NCBI GenBank assembly: GCA_020744225.1
Contig: JAGMWG010000010.1
Coordinates: 1,426,001 to 1,490,000 of the forward strand
Origin: Paraphoma chrysanthemicola
Taxonomy: Eukaryota; Ascomycota; Dothideomycetes; Pleosporales; Phaeosphaeriaceae
Length of the DNA: 64,000 bases
Reading direction: 5' to 3'
The notes below the pieces were generated by a model, which saw only the letters and a list, made by a program, of their open reading frames with translations, ran no database searches and was not told the origin of the DNA. Below are positions 26,292-34,677 of the stretch, in pieces. Both the position numbers and the translations under genes were made by a program. Every line of letters begins with the position of its first letter. The first letter of the stretch is position 1.

Positions 26292-26782
26292 CTATATAGC
26301 TTTAGCTATTTTATGTCTAGCTTTTTATACGTATACAATTACATTACTAAAGTTTACGCTTAGCTTCAAATACTATAGACTAAAATTCTGAAGGTAATAG
26401 GGAAATTGAGTTCATTCTCAACAAAATTTAGATCGACTTACTATTACTGGGTAATCTGAAATTGGAGGACGCTATTCGGGCGGAATCTATGTGGAAAAGG
26501 TTGGGAACCATGCACGACGACGCAGAGACGTACAATGATCTCTTGGTTATGCTATCGGAGCCGAGTACAATCTCGTTCAAGCTGTTTATGACACTGCGGC
26601 TTAAGACGATCTTAACGTCGAACAACATTCCCTGTGGTCAGAAATAATCGTTTTCAAAGCGTCCAAAAACTTGGTTCATTGGACCCACCCCAAGATCTGG
26701 GACAAGGACGAAACGAATGTCTGGTGTGAGCCGCCATATCAACACAAGCTTCCATCGCGGGAAAGAGCACGACCGCTTTCAA
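26292..26782. other. Isochore border, no supported gene
   Basis: Base composition rises from AT-rich to balanced over about 100 bp. Short open frames exist on both strands (for example plus 26,462-26,647 and minus 26,428-26,628). They overlap each other and show no recognisable motif. Nothing here is supported as a gene. Confidence 0.5.
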
Positions 26783-27094
26783 TCACCCGCTTGTGACTGC
26801 CACTGGCAAAAGTGGACAAAGACGATCATTGAACACCCAGTCAAAGTCACTCATTGGGTCATAGAAGTACTCGCCGTGTGCGACAGCGCCGCTATGGCTG
26901 CAGCAGTTGCAGTAACAGTTCGTCGTGATGACATGATGATATGATGACATGATGTCAATCGTCAAGCCAACGTTCACAACTTCTCCTGTTTGACCGTCTT
27001 TAGTATTCCAGGCAAGCGAGGGCAAAGAGAGTGCAACGAGGCCAGCCATTCCAACACATACAGGACCACCAGGCTGGCGGTCGAAAGTGCTCAT
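26783..27094 (-). CDS. Hypothetical short Cys-containing protein (doubtful)
   Basis: This 103-codon frame starts with ATG. From the internal Met at residue 16 it has a short hydrophobic run (M-A-G-L-V-A-L-S-L-P-S-L-A) that could act as a weak signal peptide. A cysteine cluster follows (N-C-Y-C-N-C-C), then an acidic/aromatic tail (Y-F-Y-D-P-M-S-D-F-D-W). I do not recognise a family. It lies in the gene-poor strip beside the isochore, where small secreted proteins often occur in plant-associated fungi. Part of the frame overlaps a repetitive ATGATG/CATCAT tract (about 26,926-26,953), which lowers confidence. It may be a chance frame or a fragment of a gene with undetected introns. Confidence 0.25.
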   Translation of the reverse strand: MSTFDRQPGGPVCVGMAGLVALSLPSLAWNTKDGQTGEVVNVGLTIDIMSSYHHVITTNCYCNCCSHSGAVAHGEYFYDPMSDFDWVFNDRLCPLLPVAVTSG

Positions 27095-27204
27095 TGTGGA
27101 GATTGGGAAATCATCACCATTAGTTGTTCAGTCTAGCTACTACGATCCCGAATGAGCTGAAATCGGCTGGGACGGGCAGTGATCATTCGGGGCCGGGGAG
27201 ATGA

Positions 27205-27719
27205 ACCAAGCAGCAAATACCAGACGATGGACTTGTCCGCCCGTCTCTAGCTACAGAAGAAAGTTCGACACCAACTCTAGATCTGAAAGTAAAGTCGGCG
27301 CCTCCAATCATTGAGTTTCAAGTATACGATACTACGAATTATGAGAATGGAGGTTACCGTGCTGACCAATGGTTATCACAATCGTACATCAAGGATGTCG
27401 CAAATCACCTCTGCAAAATTGTCAAGACCTGGAGAAGATTTGAGCCCTGTGACATGGTAAAACAAAGGTCGTCTTACAACTGGATCCATCTGAACTCGGA
27501 ACTATCGGTGTTGAGATTTCGCGAGAAGTCAAGGCAGGGCTCAGACCTGGACATGTGTATTCTGACGCTTTTGGTGATCAGTACATCGACGTGACGATCG
27601 ACAGCGGCAATCATGCTGTTATGTTAGCAACCAATGTGGTGAAGTGGAGAACAATTGCTACAAGTGGCGACTTGATCCAGAGAAGGAGGTCAAGATATGC
27701 ATACTCGAATCGTGCTTGA
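27205..27719 (+). pseudogene. Frameshifted gene remnant of unknown function
   Basis: Two long open frames overlap on the plus strand. The first is open from 27,205 to the stop at 27,592-27,594 and the second from 27,453 to the stop at 27,717-27,719. Neither has a convincing start codon. Joined near 27,453-27,470, where the region is too short for an intron, they would form about 170 residues. The first part includes I-I-E-F-Q-V-Y-D-T-T-N-Y-E-N-G-G-Y, and the second V-V-L-Q-L-D-P-S-E-L-G-T-I-G-V-E-I-S. This looks like a protein-coding region broken by one frameshift and lacking its 5' end. No family is recognised. A missed intron or an assembly error is the alternative. Confidence 0.35.
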
Positions 27720-28159
27720 GTTTTTGGTTTCCTCTTCGTAGCTTATAGTACCTTCTTATCCCTGGAAGCCATTGTTGTCGTTACTTTTATATCCCTAATC
27801 CCCCTTAATATCGTGTTCGCCATCTCATTGGTGGTTATTCGAACCGAATGATCTGCCTATGCCTGTACAACGCCGCGTACACGGGTTAATAGCGTGTCTA
27901 AAGACTACTGTCAAGATCTCTAGACACGAGGAGATAATACTACGTAGCATTTAGTACATGTATATCCCCTTATATCTGACAAGCTCTCTAGGATAAAAAA
28001 AATCTTATTAAATAGTGTAGAAGTAAGAAAACTATAAGCAGCTTGTGTAAAGAATATTATTAAAGATTAAGCATTATGAATCAATGAGCAGTGATGACTG
28101 TCGTAGTGTGGGCCTTTCCTGCCACTTGCTATGGTTGAGCAAGCCTCCGAGTCTACAAA
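27720..28159. other. Intergenic, no supported gene
   Basis: This 440 bp follows the frameshifted remnant and contains the 3' flank of the minus-strand secreted-protein gene. Part of it (27,980-28,080) is again AT-rich. No element or RNA gene is recognised. Confidence 0.5.
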
Positions 28160-28881
28160 CTAGCAGGTACCTCTGTATCCGGCACCAACATTGTTGTCGC
28201 CCGGAACGAGTCCCTTGCACGCGTTGAAGAACGAGTCACCAGAAATAGTATAGCCAGAAGCTTCGACGCACTATTAAGGAAGCATCAGCATAGATAACCT
28301 TAATGCGTATTCGGACATGTCACTTACTACTTGATCGATGAGTTGAGCCTGTAGAAACGAAGAGTTACATTAGCGTGTTTCCATATTGTAATCAAATCAA
28401 AATATTTCGCAACTTACAGTATTGTACTGTTGTGGATATTAGCAAAAGTCTCCTGACATCGATAGCAGCAGCATATGTGAGACTTACCTGCTGGCATGCA
28501 GTGGCAGTGAGGGATTTCGCCCAGTCATCGAAGACCCAACCACCAGTGTGTTTTCCGAGGTTGCGGCAGCAATTATGTCTAGCGTGGCTGGAGCAGATGT
28601 CAAATTCAAATCGACGGAAAAGCAACTTTGGGAAGCCTTACTCCCCACCTCCAGGAACGAAGCTGGCGGCAGTACCAGCAGCACCCGCAACAGTACCGGC
28701 TCCCTCGCCGACCTTGCCAGCCTTTCCGCCTCCGCCAGATTTACCACCTCGACCGGGTCGACCGCCAAAACCGCGAGCTTCGGCGCTAGATAGACAGTTA
28801 GCTACATGGATTCACAAAAAGCTCCATGTATTACCCCATCATGGCTGCTGCAGCAAAAATAAGGTAGGTGGTGAGCTGCAT
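28160..28881 (-). CDS. Small secreted six-cysteine protein, candidate effector
   Basis: Hand-built model with six exons: 28,835-28,881, 28,642-28,785, 28,488-28,578, 28,418-28,426, 28,328-28,348 and 28,160-28,270. All five introns (49-69 nt) have GT-AG ends and the joined frame is open for 140 residues. The N-terminus (M-Q-L-T-T-Y-L-I-F-A-A-A-A) is a likely signal peptide. Residues about 17-62 are Gly-rich (G-G-R-P-G-R-G-G-K). The C-terminal half carries six Cys, beginning H-N-C-C-R-N-L-G-K and ending G-Y-R-G-T-C. Exons 4 and 5 are only 9 and 21 nt. Both are in frame, so skipping either would also keep the frame. A TATAAA lies about 120 nt upstream of the ATG. Position beside the RIP isochore, size and cysteines fit an effector-like secreted protein. 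No family was recognised and its role is unknown. Confidence 0.7.
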
Positions 28882-29000
28882 TTTTGAGAAGTCGAATTCG
28901 ATCAAGTAAAGATAGATGTAATGAGTGACTTTGGTAAGGGAAGAGTGAGCGAAGATGGTCAGCTGTGATGAGGAGGTATTGGGGCGGAAATCCAGTGTCC

Positions 29001-29006
29001 TTTATA
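29001..29006 (-). promoter_or_regulatory. TATA box of the small secreted protein gene
   Basis: TATAAA on the minus strand, 120 nt upstream of the ATG at 28,881. It is followed by a pyrimidine-rich stretch (CTTCGCTCACTCTTCCCTTACC) typical of fungal transcription start regions. This supports the chosen start. Confidence 0.5.
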
Positions 29007-30458
29007 CCCGCCCGCACACACACCTGACCGACCACACTGCAATAGATAAGGAGTCTTCAAGATCAAACCAGGCAAAGATCATCCATTGCCTAGTAATCCA
29101 ATGGTTGACCTTGCTGCCACCTACATTGAAGTCAAATTCCACCGAAGTGAGAAGCGAACAAGAAGATATACAGCCGAGGATCTACAGTCAGAGCCCAACA
29201 AAAGCTCGCGATCTCAATTTCGTGCAGTCGCTGACAGCTTAGCATAAGTGAGCGAAGGCCAAATGAAATCATCCTAATCTTGATCCAAAAGTGTCCACCA
29301 TACGCAGTGGAAAGCAGAGAACAGTGATGAAATACATGCTGTTGTAATCCTTCTCTCAACGTTCCCCAGTTCTACGTCACTGCCGCCACCAAAGAATGTG
29401 AATACGCAAGAATTTGTTATATTGTAATCACCTCGATCATTGGTCTGACTGTGCTGCCGATATAGGGAGATTCATCACATGCCTCAAGAGAACAGCTTTT
29501 TCAAGTTCGATCCACGCGCTAGCACAGAGCAGTGAAGGCTGGGCGTGTGATGAGCCGAGATGTGCACCGAGAGAAAGGAGAGACCGGGTGGAATCCAGCC
29601 TACGTCAGGTGCCTTCGTTGCAGCTCGGGTTTTAGGACGAGCTTGAGGGTTCCAACACAGTTCCGATACAGAAGGAGCGAGCGGACACTTAACAGTAACC
29701 ATGTTCAGCGGAGTGGGTGATTATATTTTATCAGACAACAAGTCTAGCAGGAGTGCACAACAGTCAAAGCTGACCGAAATTCTCACTCGGCGAGACATTT
29801 AGCTGGATTTGAAGTGGCTAATTTCATATTTACCTAGTGAGTATTGTAGCCCGTGACTTCTTCCAGTGCCAGTCATGGATGAATTAGGGGAGCAATAGCT
29901 TCGGCGCTGAACGGCATCTCCAGATCAGCTTGAGCTGCTTACCCCGAGTGAATAGAATTGAGAGCGGATTATTGTTCGGGCAAACTACGCTGGACGTCCG
30001 GCAAGTGACGCGAGCCATCTGAGATGGTCGTGACCGTGATCGCATTAGGGTCCGTGCAACAGTACTATTGGCCATGTGTTACGCTCCAGACTAGACAAGA
30101 CATGGGGTAGCAGCACGTCACTTTCACCGATCGATCTTCGAAATCGGGCCTGTCATGCTGGCGGTCCGCATCGCAACTACCAAGGCCCGTATGCTTTTCC
30201 TTTGCCGAAATTCAACGGAGTTCACTCTTTGGATACTGCCTTGCTTGACCAAGAAGTGAGGCGTTGTATGGAAACGATCAAATATGTGAGTTTTTCCGAC
30301 AGACTAAAATGGCAAAAGTCTGCATTGATACTTGCTGTCGATGGTAAACCTCTAATCGGGGATAATCACGGGCTATTACGGGCCTTTTACCTCGATGCGA
30401 TGGACAGCACCAAGTCTTACCGCTCGTTCCGAGCGAAGTGTCGCGCTTTGGACCGGTG
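29007..30458. other. Intergenic, no supported gene
   Basis: About 1.45 kb of balanced composition with only short conflicting frames on both strands (for example plus 29,414-29,635 and minus 29,884-30,075). A plus-strand frame at 30,076-30,531 overlaps the hydrolase 3' end antisense and shows no motif. Nothing could be supported. Confidence 0.5.
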
Positions 30459-31367
30459 CTATCTGACTTCACGAGACCGTCTTATTTTCCGTACATTCTC
30501 GCCGTGCACCTTTTCATACATTTCAAAGTAGATCAGATTCCCCGCCTCAAGATCTGCTGCCACCACCTCCCGCAACCGCTGCTCCCAGGCGATTGGCGCC
30601 TCTACAGGCTCACTGACCGCTTGTATATAGCGCAAGGTGGCATCAATGAACAGGACGTTGTAGCCACCAGTACTGATACGATCTGGGCTGCCATGCGCGG
30701 GCAAGATGCTACTGATCGAGAATTGCGCCATGCGACTGAGCTCGTCTTGATGCCTTGCGAGTGTCATCGGATCATCGATAAAGGTTGCGGTGTCCTCTAT
30801 CATGTCCCCAACAAAAAGGAGTCTCTCCTTGGGCATATACAAGGCTGTTCCATCTGCTGTGTGGATATCAAAGTGATGTAACTCGACGGTGCGGCTCCCA
30901 ATGGACAATATCATCGTCTCGTCGTATGACACTGATGGCGATACTGCATGAATAGGCGGATCGTCATGCGCGAGTGATTTTTTCCTCTCCTCGATTATCG
31001 ACGCTGTAAGTGAATGGCCTACAATAGTCGTGTTTCCCAAGGCAGAGGCCCCTGAAATATGGTCGTTGTGAAAGTGGCTGTACACCAGGGTGGTATTTGT
31101 CACACCTAGATCCATGACGTGATTGAGCATAAATTTGGCAATGTCGGTTGTGATCCCCGCATCGAAGAATAAGGCGTCTGTACCATCGACAATTGAATAT
31201 GTACACACGCCAAGCGTGAATGCGCCATCATCAAGCCAGTTGAAACCCTCAGAGTGGTAGCGGTCGCCTGTGCGACCATCATAGTAGGCAAATATGCCCG
31301 GATATGGTTCGTAGACTCGCAGAGTATCGAGCTCGTGCCCGGGCTGGCGAAGATTGGCCGTCCTCAT
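30459..31367 (-). CDS. Metallo-beta-lactamase-fold hydrolase
   Basis: An intronless 302-residue protein. The metal-binding signature H-x-H-x-D-H is complete (S-H-F-H-N-D-H, His98-x-His100-x-Asp102-His103). A later G-D-M-I-E-D and P-A-H-G-S supply the usual further Asp and His ligands. It is preceded by a beta-strand-rich N-terminal part with D-A-L-F-F-D-A-G. This superfamily hydrolyses thioesters, lactams, lactones or phosphoesters using one or two zinc ions. The substrate cannot be told from sequence, and it is not a demonstrated antibiotic-resistance enzyme. There is no signal peptide, so it is probably cytosolic. The final residues (K-I-R-R-S-R-E-V-R) are unusually basic and could reflect an altered stop. 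It stands alone between the secreted-protein gene and the repeat-protein gene. Confidence 0.85.
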   Translation of the reverse strand: MRTANLRQPGHELDTLRVYEPYPGIFAYYDGRTGDRYHSEGFNWLDDGAFTLGVCTYSIVDGTDALFFDAGITTDIAKFMLNHVMDLGVTNTTLVYSHFHNDHISGASALGNTTIVGHSLTASIIEERKKSLAHDDPPIHAVSPSVSYDETMILSIGSRTVELHHFDIHTADGTALYMPKERLLFVGDMIEDTATFIDDPMTLARHQDELSRMAQFSISSILPAHGSPDRISTGGYNVLFIDATLRYIQAVSEPVEAPIAWEQRLREVVAADLEAGNLIYFEMYEKVHGENVRKIRRSREVR

Positions 31368-32019
31368 TTCTTGTCGTGCCAGTCAAAGTATTAGTGTTGA
31401 GTTATCATTCAAGCTGGTTGGAGGACATTCTGACGCAAGGTAACAAAGTCAAAGTGGGCAGGTTCACAACGCTGGCGCTAATGTGGAAACAGGCAAGTGG
31501 TGCCGGCCCAGTCGTTCCAAAAGGCTGCATGTGGCGGCCTACGTAAGTGGCAGGCGAAGCTTTTAACGGAGCACAAGCTCTAGATGTCTCACCTTTGGAG
31601 AGTTTGGAGGCGAGTATAAGGCGCCGAGAAGTCACGTCACGTCTCAAGTGCTTTTTCTGCATGATTTAGTCGCAGACAGACCACTGAGATCTCGTGTGCA
31701 GAAAGCTGAGCTAGCACCAGCATTTGCGATTATTATGCCAATGGGTTTAAGTAAGGAAGGGAGTATTTGATGATGCATGAGCAGACCACTGCCTGTCTTT
31801 CGAAAATAATATTGCGCATTGTCACAGCAGCAACGTGAAAGAGCGATAAGCCGGGTTCTGTTACCATGGCAGTGATAGGATTTTCACCTGCGAAGGGTCA
31901 GAATGGGAACGCAGTATATGTATAGAATAAAATAAGGATATATGTTAACAGAATCTGGCACTACTTCGTCATGATCATACTACAGAGCTGATGCATCAAT
32001 GTGCTGGTACATGAAAGTT
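31368..32019. other. Intergenic: hydrolase promoter and repeat-gene 3' flank
   Basis: About 650 bp holding the upstream region of the minus-strand hydrolase and the downstream region of the repeat-protein gene. No TATA box or coding frame of note is seen. The part at 31,910-31,960 is AT-rich and may be the 3' end region of the repeat-protein transcript. Confidence 0.5.
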
Positions 32020-34677
32020 TCACTTCCTCTTGCCGAGATCATCCGGGTCAAGACCTTCTAGGAGGGCAGATCCAGGGAGGTTCAGACCAGCAAGCAGAGG
32101 TGCGAACAGAGAAGGGTATGGGATAGTATTGCGCCCAATGTGCAGTCCATCAGCGAACAAGCCACAGAAGGTGCCGTCCGTCAAATAGCCCGTAAACACA
32201 TTCTTCTTTGGCGAAAGCAGTGACGAATTGATCTGCACGATACCTGACGAATAGAAGACGTAGTTGTATACCTTGGACGCTACAGTGCCCTTCAGAATGA
32301 TTGAGGGCGAAGCGGGCTTCGTGGGTAATGCTGCGAGTACGTTTGTAGGCAAACCGCCCTGAGGTAAATCGCCCAAGCCAGTTAGAGCTGAGATGGGATT
32401 AGGAATTGCTGGCGATCCTCCCAAGACATTCGTCGGCAGTGCAATCAATGCGCTTGTGGGCAGGCCGCCAAGGTTCGTCGGCACTGCCAGAATGTTGGAA
32501 GGCAACGCTCCCACCAAATTTGAGACAGCGGCTGGAAGGCCTGACGGTAGAGCACTGGCAAGGTTCCCAATTGCTGCAGGGATATCGCCAATACCACCAG
32601 TGGGTAGGGCGCCCGGCAGAGCACTGGCAAGATCTGCAGGCAGGCCAGGGATACTGCCCGGACCACTTGGTACCGCAGCTGGAGAGTCTGGCAGACCCAG
32701 ACCGCTAGGAATCACGTTGGCGATGTCACTCGGTAACGCATTCGCGATGTCGCTTGGAAGTGCGTTGATGATGACACTGGGAAGGGCGTTCGCGAGATCG
32801 CTTGGTAAAGCGTTAACCAGATCACTTGGTAGTGCATTCGCCAAATCGCTCGTGAGAGCTGCGAGATCAGTTGGTAGAGCATTTGCCAAATCGCTAGTAA
32901 GTGCTGCGAGATTTGTTGGCAGAGCATTTGCTAATTCGCTGGTAAGTGCAGCAAGATCAGACGGCAGAGCATTCGCTAATTCGCTCGTGAGTGCAGCGAG
33001 ATCAGTCGGCAGAACGTTGGCCAAATCGCTCGTGAGTGCAGCGAGATCAGTCGGCAGAACGTTGGCCAAATCGCTCGTGAGTGCAGCGAGATCAGTCGGC
33101 AGAACGTTGGCCAAATCGCTCGTGAGTGCAGCGAGATCAGACGGCAAAGCATTCGCCAATTCGCTTGGGAGTGCAGCAAGATCAGACGGCAGAGCATTTG
33201 CCAATTCGCTCGTGAGTGCAGCAAGATCACTTGGCAAAGCGTTCGCGAGATCGGTCGGGAGAACGTTGGCCAAATCGCTCGTGAGTGCAGCGAGATCAGA
33301 CGGCAGAGCATTTGCCAAATCGCTCGCGAGTGCAGCAAGATCAGTCGGCAGAACGTTGGCCAAATCACTCGTGAGTGCAGCGAGATCAGACGGCAGAGCA
33401 TTCGCTAATTCGCTCGTGAGTGCAGCGAGATCAGTCGGCAGAACGTTGGCCAAATCGCTCGTGAGTGCAGCAAGATCAGTTGGCAGAGCATTTGCCAAAT
33501 CGCTCGCGAGTGCAGCAAGATCAGTCGGCAGAGCATTCGCTAATTCACTCGTGAGTGCAGCGAGATCAGTCGGCAGAACGTTGGCCAAATCGCTCGTGAG
33601 TGCAGCAAGATCAGTTGGCAGAGCGTTCGCCAAATCGCTCGTGAGTGCGTTAACCAGATCACTTGGTAGGGCGTCTATGATCCCACTTGGGAGGACGTTT
33701 GGTAGGTCGCTGGGAAGTGTACCGGGAACATTGGGCAACCCACTGGCAATGGGAAGGCTGTCGATAATGCTTGGAAGATTGTTGAGCGCGTCAGTGAGGT
33801 CCCCCAAAGGATTAGGGGTCGTGTTGACAGACTGTACGCCCGGAGAAGATGAGTTGCCTGGAAGAGGCGAACCTCCTGGGAGACCAGGAAGATTGTCCAG
33901 AGCACCGGGGAGGTTGTTCAAGACGTCAGTGACGCCCGACGGTAGCAGATTTATTACATCGCTTGGTGAAGTGGGAAGGTTGGTGGAAATGCTTGGAAGG
34001 TTGTTGAGCGCGTCAGTGAGGTCCCCCAAAGGGTTAGGGGTCGTGTTGACAGACTGTACGCCCGGAGGAGAAGATGAGTTGCCGGGAGTAGGCGAACCTC
34101 CTGGGAGGCCAGGAAGATTATCCAGAGCACCGGGGAGGTTGTTCAAGACGTCAGTGACGCCCGACGGTAGCAGATTTATTACATCGCTTGGTGAAGTAGG
34201 AAGGTTGTCGATGATATTTGAAACCAAAGGCAACTCGTTCAAGATCTGGGATGGTGACAAAGGTAGATCATCGAGGGTTCCTGAAGGCAGAGGCAGTCCA
34301 GTAGGCAATATTGGGATGACCGGAAGGTCTGGGACTGGATCCGTCAAGCCTGTGGGGAGTGCTGGCAACTCGCTGAGGAGCGAGCTTACGACATCAGGAC
34401 CCAAGATGGAGTCAACGAGGGCTTTCAGACCGCCATTGAGTAGTTCGGCTTGGTCTTGAAGTTCTGGTGGGATGTATCCACCCAATCTTCGTACTGCCGG
34501 GCAGATCTGGCAGATTCCTGCCACGCCATTGAGCTGTTGTCGCTTGAGAACATGGCCGAGGTTGGTCTTAAGTGATCGTGCGCGTTCCTGCTGGGCATTG
34601 AACGGGGCGGCATATGTTGCTGATGTGACTAGCAACAGCACATAGAGCTTCGAGATTACGCCTTGCGGTTGAACCAT
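32020..34677 (-). CDS. Secreted tandem-repeat protein with LPT/LPS repeats
   Basis: An intronless 885-residue protein. A clear signal peptide (K-L-Y-V-L-L-L-V-T-S-A-T-Y-A, cleavage about residue 23) is followed by a possible Kex2 site (L-K-R-Q-Q, residues 45-46) and a short C-x-x-C (I-C-Q-I-C-P). A Pro-rich region with a ~72-residue unit duplicated almost exactly comes next. Then follow 17 units of a 15-residue repeat (D-L-A-A-L-T-S-D-L-A-N-V-L-P-T) plus one extra 8-residue half unit. A non-repetitive C-terminal domain of about 95 residues has one Cys (T-F-C-G-L-F). No GPI-like tail is seen. It could be a cell-wall or surface protein of variable length. No catalytic motif was found and no family is named with confidence. 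Confidence 0.8.
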   Translation of the reverse strand: MVQPQGVISKLYVLLLVTSATYAAPFNAQQERARSLKTNLGHVLKRQQLNGVAGICQICPAVRRLGGYIPPELQDQAELLNGGLKALVDSILGPDVVSSLLSELPALPTGLTDPVPDLPVIPILPTGLPLPSGTLDDLPLSPSQILNELPLVSNIIDNLPTSPSDVINLLPSGVTDVLNNLPGALDNLPGLPGGSPTPGNSSSPPGVQSVNTTPNPLGDLTDALNNLPSISTNLPTSPSDVINLLPSGVTDVLNNLPGALDNLPGLPGGSPLPGNSSSPGVQSVNTTPNPLGDLTDALNNLPSIIDSLPIASGLPNVPGTLPSDLPNVLPSGIIDALPSDLVNALTSDLANALPTDLAALTSDLANVLPTDLAALTSELANALPTDLAALASDLANALPTDLAALTSDLANVLPTDLAALTSELANALPSDLAALTSDLANVLPTDLAALASDLANALPSDLAALTSDLANVLPTDLANALPSDLAALTSELANALPSDLAALPSELANALPSDLAALTSDLANVLPTDLAALTSDLANVLPTDLAALTSDLANVLPTDLAALTSELANALPSDLAALTSELANALPTNLAALTSDLANALPTDLAALTSDLANALPSDLVNALPSDLANALPSVIINALPSDIANALPSDIANVIPSGLGLPDSPAAVPSGPGSIPGLPADLASALPGALPTGGIGDIPAAIGNLASALPSGLPAAVSNLVGALPSNILAVPTNLGGLPTSALIALPTNVLGGSPAIPNPISALTGLGDLPQGGLPTNVLAALPTKPASPSIILKGTVASKVYNYVFYSSGIVQINSSLLSPKKNVFTGYLTDGTFCGLFADGLHIGRNTIPYPSLFAPLLAGLNLPGSALLEGLDPDDLGKRK
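32824..33612 (-). repeat. 45-bp coding minisatellite
   Basis: The array is 789 bp, which equals 17 x 45 + 24. Units encode D/N-L-A-A-L-T/A/P-S-D/E-L-A-N-A/V-L-P-T/S and differ at few positions. Three consecutive copies (around 33,000-33,130) are nearly identical at DNA level, suggesting recent expansion. The 24-bp extra is a half unit in the middle. Confidence 0.9.
33770..34205 (-). repeat. Tandem duplication of ~220 bp in the same gene
   Basis: Two nearly identical copies lie about 222-223 bp apart (for example TTGTTGAGCGCG at 33,778 and 34,001). They encode the P-S-D-V-I-N-L-L-P-S-G-V-T-D-V-L segment and differ by a 3-bp indel (GGA) plus a few substitutions. Confidence 0.85.

Larger units (their letters stand above)
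1..26300. other. AT-rich, RIP-degraded transposon isochore
   Basis: The whole stretch is visibly dominated by A and T, is rich in TA dinucleotides, and has no open reading frame of 60 codons on either strand. Where transposon proteins can be followed, stops are TAA or TAG at positions where Gln (CAA/CAG) or Trp is expected. Typical substitutions are His to Tyr, Gly to Lys/Glu, Asp to Asn and Cys to Tyr. That is the pattern expected from repeat-induced point mutation (RIP), CpA to TpA on both strands, an established process in Pezizomycotina. Paired copies inside the block show it directly: a CA in the younger Copia copy (17,521-17,530) is TA in the older one (about 22,101-22,110). The composition changes abruptly near 26.3 kb. 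Confidence 0.93.

Noticed and set aside
1..26300. CRISPR-like or centromere-like array in the AT-rich block
   Set aside because: The repeats are LTRs and transposon copies with identifiable ends and coding remnants, not regularly spaced short repeats. Whether the block has centromere activity cannot be judged from sequence alone.
30076..30531. 151-codon plus-strand frame overlapping the metallo-hydrolase 3' end
   Set aside because: No motif and no support from base usage. The overlap is antisense to a clear MBL-fold gene.
32393..34459. 688-codon open frame on the plus strand, antisense to the secreted repeat protein
   Set aside because: It exists because the 45-bp repeats lack stop codons in this frame. 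Its product is a low-complexity Arg/Ala/Ser repeat with no signal peptide or domain, whereas the minus frame has a signal peptide and a unique C-terminal domain.
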